In this document: positions 34,199 through 42,662 of the stretch, one piece after another
Numbering within the stretch: position 1 is the stretch's first letter
Layout: every line of letters starts with the position of its first letter
Origin: Letharia columbiana
Taxonomy: Eukaryota > Ascomycota > Lecanoromycetes > Lecanorales > Parmeliaceae
Assembly (NCBI RefSeq): GCF_014066305.1
Contig: NW_023501094.1
Span: forward strand, 124,001 to 188,000
DNA length: 64,000 nt
Direction of reading: 5' to 3'
Translations under genes and position numbers: made by a program
The notes under the pieces: generated by a model
The model's database searches: none
Told to the model about the DNA's origin: nothing
The model's input: only the letters and a program-made list of their open reading frames with translations

Positions 34199-35232
34199 AT
34201 GGCAGACCCTTCATTGACGCCGGCGCAAGCCACGAAGATCGATGCTGATCCCGCAGGTGACCTGGTGTTGGTCATCGGCTCTGGCGACAATCAGAGATCG
34301 ATCCGAGCTTCGTCTAAGGTACTCAGCTTAGCCTCGCCTGTCTTGGCTGCGATGTTCAGTCCTCGTCGTTTCTTGGAGGGTACATCTCTGTCCTCTTCAA
34401 ACCCTCCAGAGATTTATCTTCCAGAGGATGATCCCGAGGCAGTCACCATGTTTTGTCACATCGTTCACTTCCGAGAATATCATGGCAAGCAACCCGGTCC
34501 TTCGTTCAATCAGCTCAGGGATATGGCATTTTTTTGCGACAAGTATGACGCTGGGTTAGCGTTCAATCCCTGGAGCGAGCTATGGTTGCGTGCCCGCTTA
34601 GGCTCCGAAACACCTGGAGGCTACGGAACCTTGCTGGCCCTCGCGTATGCTTTCGATAACCAAGAGAATTTCTGGACCACCTCTCGTAACATGATACAGT
34701 ACGACACGGTCGAGCGTTCGCGTGATACAATAGATGAGCTTTTTACATTGCTTCCTCAGGGCTTGTACGGTAAGCTGGCTGCCGACCCCTAAGTTGGCAA
34801 AACCCAGACCTGTTCAGTACTAACTGTCCTTCTTTCTATAAAGCATCAATCGACCAAGATCGCAAGTCTGGTCTACTTGACCTTTCTTCAACGGTGGAAC
34901 ACATCATGGCTCGATTCTTTCAGGACAGCCCTAGAAAATTATCGTCCCAGATCATTCAGGTTAGAGCCGGTTATGTCTTCAAAGAACTATATCGGCTCAA
35001 TATTTGGCCAATCTCAACTCGTGTCCAAACAAGCAACTTGGACCGTATCCAGAGAGCAATTACCAATTTCAATGAGCAGGAAAACGCCGCCTTCAAACAG
35101 GAGTTGATAACTGTAGTAGACAGGGCGGTGGACGCGCAGAAAGGTCTTTGCCTCTGGTGTGTACGAAAAGGAAACATCCACTCGCACCAAGGCAATTGCC
35201 ATGCCCGTCTTCGATATCTTTGTACTGGCTAG
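34199..35232 (+). CDS. BTB/POZ-domain protein
   Basis: Exons 34199-34769 and 34844-35232 (319 aa). The 74-nt intron has GTAAGC, a TACTAAC branch site and AAAG acceptor. The BTB domain occupies about residues 15-120 (SIRASSKVLSLASPVLAAMF, MFCHIVHFREYHGK, LRDMAFFCDKYDAGLAFNPW). The C-terminal part ends with a Cys/His-containing segment LCLWCVRKGNIHSHQGNCH, common in this expanded fungal family. BTB proteins often act as adaptors; the target is unknown. A decayed paralogue lies immediately upstream in the opposite orientation. Confidence 0.78.
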
Positions 35233-36288
35233 CTGCCACTTGAAAAACAGCAGCAATGGCAACATTCCGATAGCAGCTTGCGTTCTTGGGGCAAGCAGCA
35301 AGGGGTTGACCGGGAAGCATTTCTACAGCGGTCCAGGTATTTATTGACATTGTGCGAGCCCACCACTCGAATTCTTTCAAGCGGGTCAGCAATTAGCGGA
35401 CTGACTCAAAATATGAAAGGTCCTGCTAAGGAGTGTTCATTAAAGCAATATACATACTTAAGTTGTCGACCTTGTTCATTGAAGATACCGGTCTCTGTAC
35501 AGAAGTGCTAAGGTTCTTTCTTAACATCTCATCCCGCAGATTTTTCTTCTTTCGCGCCCACTGGAAGACGCCGGTAGTCGGACAGTACCACAATCGTCAT
35601 GGGGAACACACCAAACGGGTAATCCGGAGGGTTTGTCAAGCTGCAACCATCCTCGCAATTGGGTGGTGCAATGTGTTGTAGGGCATGAGGACAAACAGCT
35701 GTTTCGAGCCGACTTGAAACGCCCACGGTGGTGTGGATATGACTGAGGGACTCTCCTTGGTCGTAATAGCTAGTATGGTTGATATTCGGTTCAAGAAGAA
35801 GTACAGTGAGCCTTGGGAAAATCGGAGATGTCAGACAGGAATCGGGGCGGTCGCTGGTAGGTGTCACGCTGGAGTGATAAGATATTAGGGCAGTTTTGAG
35901 ATGTTGAAGATGGGGAATTGTTGAAGATGTAAGTGAAAGGACAGAACAGATTCAGTATAATGGCTTGTGAAGGCATTCAATCATAGCATAATTGCTTCAT
36001 CAGGATGAAGCCCTCCAGACTTAAGGAATGCTCCGGGATAGAGGCCAAAGCTTCCGATTAAAATCCGGGATAGAGGCAGGCAAAAGCGGAGGCTCCCAAT
36101 TATATAAGTTTTCAACCCAATTGGTCAATGGTTTAGTCCTGCCAACGTACGACTTAATCTCGGTACCTCGTGGCCAGTCAACTCCACTACATATGCCATC
36201 CGATCATCACTACCTTTTGTATCACGAACATCAGCCTCGTCACACCCAACGAAAAAGCTGATACTCCACGCAGCTCCATATTTCCACC
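35233..36288. other. Intergenic, no gene recognised
   Basis: About 1.05 kb between the BTB gene and the stop of SNU13. Overlapping short ORFs on both strands, none with recognisable motifs. Confidence 0.45.
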
Positions 36289-37394
36289 TCAGACCATCAG
36301 TCTCTCCACTTTGTCTTTCAACGATTGTATCTGACCCATGAGGTCGCTAGCCTCGTTCGTGGTGATGCCTACTTCTCCGTCAACTTCCCGCAATTCCAGC
36401 GTTCTGATCAAAGAGGTAACATCTCATACTTGCGCTGATCACGGCCCTCGAGACTCCTATAGATAGTTCAGAGTCAGCAGTCCTCCTTCAAGGCAAATCT
36501 CGAGCAATGAGACAGCTCAAAGGAGCAGTCGAAAAGCAGTCTGAAATGGAAGGATATGCTTCAAGAATTTACATACCACAAGCCCTTCCCAACTAGAAAA
36601 TGTCCAAGTCAGCATTTTTTTCTCAAAGGACTGCTTCAAGATGCACACTTACGGCAGTCTTAGAAGGCACGTATACATACGGGACCTTTTGTAGATTAGT
36701 ATCTACTAGCTGTTCGTTTAAGGACAGTCACTTGCATTTTTATCTTCACCTATCGGCTGGTCAGTGCATGGCAACAAAGCACCTCACCACGATTACTTAC
36801 ACAACAGCGGTAGATGTAGCAAGATAGCGAGTGGAGCAGTATCTGCAGCGAGAACCTATTTTCTTTGGTGTTAGGCGCCATCCTCTGATGTCTGTACATG
36901 GTGTGACAAACAATAATTTCTGATGTGCCTCTGTTCAAAGTCTTTGTAGCCTCATTGGCTCTGCGTGTTGGATATTGTCAACGTGTTACTCTTGAAGCGT
37001 AAAAGGGTAAAGTATAGATACCCTTTCTTGAGTTGGCCTAGACGATTTTCGAGTTAGCCTCTTTGCTGTACGGAACGGCATAGAATGCACAACACAGCTT
37101 TCACGAGATATAAGACTGCCAAAATATCCTCCGACTCGGTGTATGCTTCTCGAGGTGAGGACCACTCGGAGAAGGAAGCATACTCACGGTAATGCGAAGC
37201 CTGCTGCACCAGATCCAATATTTCCTGCGCGAGCGACGACCCTGCTAACTGGAAACCCAGTATTCAGTATCAACTATTTCAATGGTGGGGAGTGTTTTGG
37301 GACGGGAATGAAGGTACCGGCCAAGCTGCACAAGCATTAGCAAATATAGTGAACGTGTAGAAGAGGAGGGCATACCAGCTGACTGGTCCGTCAT
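36289..37394 (-). CDS. snu13: U4/U6 small nuclear RNP protein SNU13 (15.5K), 11 exons
   Basis: L7Ae-family RNA-binding protein that binds kink-turns in U4 snRNA and box C/D snoRNAs. Exons, in transcript order: 37394-37376, 37325-37318, 37248-37188, 37037-37022, 36960-36912, 36855-36801, 36749-36736, 36685-36653, 36592-36577, 36456-36430, 36368-36289. They total 378 nt (125 aa) and all phases agree. The joined protein has the conserved ILDLVQQASHYRQLKKGANE, TKTLNRGTSEIIVLAADTAP, VPYVYVPSKTALGRACGVSR and ITTNEASDLMGQIQSLKDKV. Introns are 50, 69, 150, 61, 56, 51, 50, 60, 120 and 61 nt. The seventh begins GCAAGT (GC-AG); the others begin GT. No single ORF here exceeds a few dozen real residues, so ORF callers miss the gene. 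Confidence 0.93.
36686..36735 (-). other. GC-AG intron in SNU13
   Basis: Intron 7 reads GCAAGT at the 5' end, TACTAAT branch, and AAAAG at the 3' end. Using GC is required to join EDKN to VPYVYVPSK in frame. Such introns are a known minority class handled by the major spliceosome. Confidence 0.85.
37141..37185. repeat. Imperfect inverted repeat overlapping a SNU13 splice donor
   Basis: GTATGCTT (37141-37148) and AAGCATAC near 37176-37183 pair perfectly, with partial inner pairing. On the transcript the stem begins at the last bases of the GTGAGT donor of the 150-nt intron 3. It could fold and shorten or mask the intron. Confidence 0.55.
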
Positions 37395-37855
37395 TGCGAG
37401 AGCTCCAGCTGTCCGTAGTTTGCTGTTTGAGAAGGTTGGAAGAGGGTTAGACAGTAGTAGTGGTATGCGCCGGGGGTTTTGAATAAGATGCACAGGGTTT
37501 GCTGTTCGAAAAGATAGGAAGAGGCCTAGACAGTAACGGTGGTATGTGCCGGAGTTCTGAGTAAGATGCAAAGGGTTCACTGCCGTGGCTCGCCCTTTGC
37601 ACTGTTCTTAAAAATGTAAAAACTCTTGACTTCGTGAAGCTCGAATTCTCGGCTCCAATCTGATCGGCGCTAAGATCGTCTAGCATCACGTGACTTGATA
37701 TTAGCTCAGACCGAGGGACGGCGTCAACGTCTTCAATCTTTAGATTGTCACCACATCAATCGCCAACCATCCACCGTTCATCACAGTCGCTCGACTAATC
37801 TGTCCATACTCGCCTTCTTCTTGCGCCCAAGGAACCTCCCCACAAAACTCTCAAG
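37395..37855. promoter_or_regulatory. Divergent promoter region of SNU13 and the V-ATPase c gene
   Basis: About 460 bases between two start codons facing away from each other. It contains a 79-bp tandem duplication (37419-37575) on the SNU13 side. A TCACGTGA palindrome at 37686-37693 is a classic E-box-like CACGTG core. Confidence 0.45.
37419..37575. repeat. 79-bp tandem duplication, diverged
   Basis: Copy 1 is 37419-37497, copy 2 is 37498-37575. They differ by about 14 substitutions, mostly transitions, and one deleted base. Lies directly upstream of SNU13, probably in its leader or promoter. Confidence 0.8.
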
Positions 37856-38738
37856 ATGTCTTCAGATCTTTGGTAAGTCGTGGACCTCATCCCTTTTTCT
37901 GCCTATCTGTCCGTGGGGCGACCAGCTCTATGGAGCTTGCACCCCTCCTACGACCCCATGCCTGCAGATGTATGCTTTTGAAACCATTGGGGCTGACACA
38001 CACATCCCAACAGTCCCGTATATGCTGTTAGTACTCTGTCCGACCCTCAAGCCAGCCAAGCCCGGGCTCTGTTGGGATTCCTTGCCATCCATGTAAGGTC
38101 GAAGACGGCGAAAGCTAACATCTCACAACAGCCCTTTTTCGGTGCGATGGGATGCACCTCCGCCATCGTCTTCACCTGCTTTGGCGCTGCCTACGGAACG
38201 GCTAAATCCGGTGTCGGTATCTCAGCAATGGGTGTTCTACGACCTGATCTGATTGTCAAGAGTACGCCTCTTCCAAGAACAATGGCTTGATTGAATACAC
38301 ATCAACAGGTTGCTGAATATCATGACAGATATCGTCCCCGTTATCATGGCTGGTATCATCGGTATCTACGGCCTCGTTGTATCCGTCCTCATCTCCGATG
38401 GCTTGAAGCAAGAGATGGCCCTTTACACCGGCTTCATCCAATTAGGTGCCGGTCTTAGTGTCGGCTTGGCTGGTCTTGCTGCTGGGTATGCACATTTCTT
38501 GCTGCTGCCTTAACTGCCTTCCCTTCCAGTACCGTCGCGCGGAAACATGCTTACTCTGATGCCTAGTTTCGCAATTGGCATCGTTGGTGACGCAGGTGTC
38601 CGTGGTACCGCTCAGCAGCCCAGACTCTTCGTCGGCATGATCCTGATCCTCATTTTTGCCGAAGTGTTGGGTCTGTATGGGTTGATCGTTGCCCTACTAA
38701 TGAACTCCAAGGGCACGCAGGATGTTGTCTGCAAATAG
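37856..38738 (+). CDS. vma3: V-type proton ATPase 16-kDa proteolipid subunit c
   Basis: Membrane rotor subunit of the vacuolar ATPase. Five exons: 37856-37872, 38014-38026, 38132-38261, 38329-38485 and 38567-38738 (162 aa). Exon 2 is a 13-nt microexon encoding PVYA, giving the family start [19 protein letters not shown]. Four membrane helices are visible. The essential proton-carrying Glu lies in helix 4 ([20 protein letters not shown]). Helix 3 has [20 protein letters not shown]3 rather than VMA11 is inferred from the start and length. Confidence 0.93.
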
Positions 38739-39686
38739 TCAAATTACTAAGGACTCGCCCAGTATGACAATGGAGAACTATGGACACCGATTCGGCCCTC
38801 GATCACCTTCACCACTATGTATGAAAACAAGGAGAGGATTGCGGTAGTAGCGGGAGGGAAAGGGGAAGTGGAAGTGGAAGTGGAATACGTCTTTTTGGCG
38901 TTGTTTGTGCATTAGATTGATGCGGTAGATAAGGGGCAAGAAAGCTGGCTCTTTTAGTAAAATACCAGTCTTTTCGCTTGGGACGTGATACATGTACTAG
39001 TACACCTCCCTCCTCAAATTGGTAGCACGTCTAGGGTACAGCTTCCGGGTACTGTCTCCGGGCACACGTATCTTGCAACCTACAGAGTGCGTCACTCGTG
39101 AACACGATCCTCTGTCCCTTTGGGGGCCCCTTCCTGTACACACTCGCTCCTGCACTCTTTCGGTGCGCTGGCTCTTTAAACAGACTAATCCTCCGGGGAT
39201 TAACGGTAAAGTGAAGTGAGCAAAGGGGTAGATTATTCGTGGTTACCGGAAAGTGCCCCTAAAGATACAATTGAAGTGCGCCGGGTCTGGCACCCATCGT
39301 GGCCGAAAGATTTGGGGGGTGTACATGTATCACGTCCCTCTCGCTTGCACTCTTCCGCCATTCTAAGCCTTCTCGAGCAGGAAGATTGCTGTTTCCACCC
39401 GGAAGCATGACTACCGATCTCTATCCATTCTGCGAGAAAGTGACAGTAGCTGGTCAGGTTGACTTAGACACCAGAGCTCCTAGGTCGCGGCATGAAAGAG
39501 TCGCTCAACTCCCGCCAAATACCAGCTCCCTATGAAGGAACACAATAAATGCCGAAATCAATAAGAAAGTCGTATCAAGCCATTCTGTAGCTGCGCGGGA
39601 AAGCACCACGCGATCCTCTTTACCTCTATGACGAGCATTACATAGTGCCATTCCATGCCACGCAAGTCAACGACCAATCCAAGCGC
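38739..39686. other. Convergent 3' region, no gene recognised
   Basis: About 950 bases between the V-ATPase c and COX24-like genes. It includes a GGAAGT repeat near 38862-38883. Short unsupported ORFs only. Confidence 0.45.
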
Positions 39687-40914
39687 TCATGTCCTATCCA
39701 ACCTCCTCCTCAGATTCTTCGTCCTCTTCATTAATTTCTTATATTTATGCTTCTTCATCTTCAACTTCCGTTGCCTCTTCACGCTGATCACCTGCCATAT
39801 TTCGCCATCACCTAACCTATCCATGTACTGTAACTGCCTTTCCCGCATCCGTCCCAGGAATGGCTGGCCGCGAGGTGCAGGTGGCAAATATACCTCTTTC
39901 TCCCTTTCTCCTGCAGAAGAGCTCGGGCCTTCGACGATAGGGGTGGTGTGCGACTCGTAGGACTTACGGCCGCTACGGTACGTGTTTTCTTGTATAGTGA
40001 GGGTCGTGGTGAAGGTTTTTTGCGTGACGACTGACTCGGATTGGAGTTCGGCTTGCTCAGAAGTCTTCCGTGGGGCTCCTTCGGGGGAGAGCAGAGTCCA
40101 TCGGAACGGGGGGGTAGTGGTCTCATGTAGGGCCGGAAGTTCTTGACAAGCTCTTGCAGGTTAAGGTGAAAGGTTTTAGCTGGTAAGTCGAGATGGTGAG
40201 GAGAGGGGTGAGCGTTGGAGTGTGAGGCCTGAGTGACAGCAGCACGGAGATCGACTTCTTCTTTTGTCATTGGCTGGGAGTTCTGGTTCTGGGTGCTCGA
40301 GGCAGCATTCTCGAGTGTATTGACGGCGGATGAGAGGGTGTAGATAACATTGGTCGGTTTGTGCTTCGGGATCGGTTTTGGGTCAAAGATCGAAGAAAAG
40401 GCAGCAGCAGAAGACTCTGGCGGTATAGGCATTGTGACGGATATGGGCCTGTGTAATGAGAAGAAGTTTGACATGTGAACATCTAGGCCCTTGTTAGCCA
40501 GGCGCTTATCAACCGCAAAGGAAGGGAAGTCATACCAACGGCATGCAAGTGGTTCGTCGTGGGCACACTTGGCAGATTGAATGTCAACTCATTACTGCTC
40601 TTCCCCGCCGTGTCTTGGATGCTGTCTTTCGACTTCCGTTTGCTGATACGGGTGTTGGGGCGTTTCTCTGTGCCTTCCTTGACCGCGGCTTTAGCATCTT
40701 TGCTGGGGGCTTCAGAGGGAGTAGTGATGGCCCGGGTCTCATCTTTGGGCGCACTTGGGGTCTTCGAGGATGAGTGTTTGCGCTGGTGGTCGTGTGCTGG
40801 TAATCGATTTGGTGGGCTTGCTATCAGGGTTTGGGATGTTCTGGAAAGGGCGGAGCATGATAGGCATGTCCAGGTACTTCGGCGAACGAACTCGCTCGAG
40901 TAAAGCGACAGCAT
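39687..40914 (-). CDS. cox24: Mitochondrial small-subunit ribosomal protein mS38 / COX24-like
   Basis: The C-terminus SVKRQRKLKMKKHKYKKLMK followed by RTKNLRRRLDRT is the DUF1713 domain of Cox24/AURKAIP1, a mitoribosome subunit required for COX1 expression. Exon 1 40536-40914 begins with an Arg/Ser-rich, acid-poor presequence (MLSLYSSEFVRRSTWTCLSC). A 53-nt intron with a CTAAC branch leads to exon 2 (from 40482). Within exon 2 the frame changes at a coding-strand C7 run (plus-strand G7, 40108-40114). After FRPYMRPLPP the protein continues in another frame as FRWTLLSPEGAPRKTSEQ and runs to the TGA at 39687. One extra C would repair it; no intron does. About 400 aa. Confidence 0.72.
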
Positions 40915-41410
40915 ATCGATGCGTTCACAGTAAAGCAGAAAGATCTTCAGTCATGCCTCTTTCGGTGTAATGTGGCATAAAAAATATGGCATAAAGAGAT
41001 TTATGGCAGAGACCGTTTTGCGGTGCGATCTACGGTGGTCATGTCAAACCAAGGCGAATCTCGGCAGATTCTAGCCCTTACATCATCTACTCGCGATGTT
41101 TGTCTACGAGGAATAGACATTTTTGAGACTCTTTGATACACTTCATGTACATACCTGCCGCTCTACCTCTCTTAGATACCCGCGTTCAGCCATGTTCCAA
41201 ACCCAAAATATCTACAAAGAAGTAGACATCCTGTGCAAACCCTGAACCCTCTTCTCTCGTCTAAATCAAAAACAGTATGCGTAGAAGGAATTGGAACATG
41301 ACAACGAGATTAGAGTACGCCTAAAAAGCGCCGGAGGGTATGGCATCGTAAGGGAGATGTTTCGAGTGTTTAGTCGTAAGCCATCAGTCTTATCCAGACG
41401 TCGTCCGTCA
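40915..41410. other. Intergenic, no gene recognised
   Basis: About 500 bases between the COX24-like start and the stop of the G-alpha gene on the same strand. No supported ORF. Confidence 0.45.
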
Positions 41411-42662
41411 TCATAGGATCAGTGTAGTGAGGTTGCTTTGTATTATAGTATCCTGCACACTTTGCATCGTAAATTTCAGCAGATTGGTGTCTGTGGCATT
41501 GGTGAAGTGGACGTATATCTCCCGGTCCTCTGTGCGGTTGAGAGCTTTGAATTTATTTGCAAAGTACTCAGAGGCGGCCTTGTCGTCATTGGACGCTCCT
41601 GTATAATCCGGAAAGTAGTCGCTGACGGGTTTTTCAGCGATCTTCTCCTTGAATAGGTCGGTTTTGTTGAGGAAAAGGATGATTGAGGAGCTCTTGAACC
41701 AAGTCAGGCTCATTATAGACTCAAAGAGAAGCAATGCTTCCTGCATTTGGTTCTGCGAAATAAGGCAGAGTCAGTCAGTATATTTTAAGGAAAACAGATG
41801 CTTCCGAGGCAATCACATACGGCGGTTTTGTCTTCCACCAGACATTGGTCGTAGCCGCTTAGCGCAGCGACAAACATGAGACAGTGGACTCCCTCGAAGC
41901 AGTGGACCCACTTCTTACGCTCCGATCGCTGGCCTCCAACATCAAACATGTGGTAATTGAGCTGTCCAAGTTCGAAGAGGGTTTCAGTAATTCCAGTTGT
42001 GCGGAGACGAGAGCGTAGGACATCTTGATCACTCGGCAGGTAGTCTCTAGCGAATAGTCGATCTATGTTGGAGTAATAGCTAGGATTTGTCAGCAGTTCA
42101 AAATAAAGAGGCACTGGAACTTTAACTTACTATTGTATATTATCGTGGAGTGCATATTCATTGCCACGTCTTATGCATTTTTGAACAGCCTCATCCTCCC
42201 ACAAGCCCTTCATAGCCATTTGGCATTGCGTTGGAAACGTATCGTCAGGACCGATATCAGCGGCAGACGCTATGATCCGCTCGTACTCCTGGTCCAATAT
42301 TAGCATAGAGACATACGTGGAGACTATCATTATGTAAGTACCTGTGATTTTTCCTTCTTATACTCCAAGCCAAGCTCCCGCATCTCTTCTGCAATGATCT
42401 TGAATGCGACTATCATGTTTGAGAATATGACTTGACGCACTTCCTTTCGCTCATCCAGACGAAAACCTTCAGAGTATATGATCCGCATTTGCTTCAAAAT
42501 TGTTGACTTTCCAGACTCGCCAGCTCCCAGAAGTAAGATTTTGACTTGTCTTGCTTGCGTTTTCTTGTCTTTCCGAATCATCTTTTCGATCTCCATGTTC
42601 TTTTTCCTGTCTTCACTCGTTGAACGGGCGAGGACATTGCCTCCAGACTTGGGAAAGCACAT
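41411..42662 (-). CDS. Heterotrimeric G-protein alpha subunit
   Basis: Signal-transducing GTPase. Exons 42342-42662, 42131-42288, 41821-42079 and 41411-41752 (359 aa from MCFPKSGG). All five G boxes are present: [11 protein letters not shown] (about 44-54), [10 protein letters not shown] with the toxin-type Arg, [18 protein letters not shown] and TNATDT. The start lacks the Met-Gly of N-myristoylated subunits; MCF with a Cys at position 2 recalls the fungal group II (Gna-2-like) class. A second in-frame ATG four codons upstream (42674, MVFNMCF) is possible. The C-terminus NLTTLIL lacks the Cys of Gi-type subunits. Group assignment is uncertain. Confidence 0.9.

Noticed and set aside
37340..37394. 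MTDQSAG at 37394 looked like the start of a third BTB copy (the pseudogene starts MDHSAG)
   Set aside because: It is the first exon of SNU13; splicing gives MTDQSAAWP, the Snu13 start.
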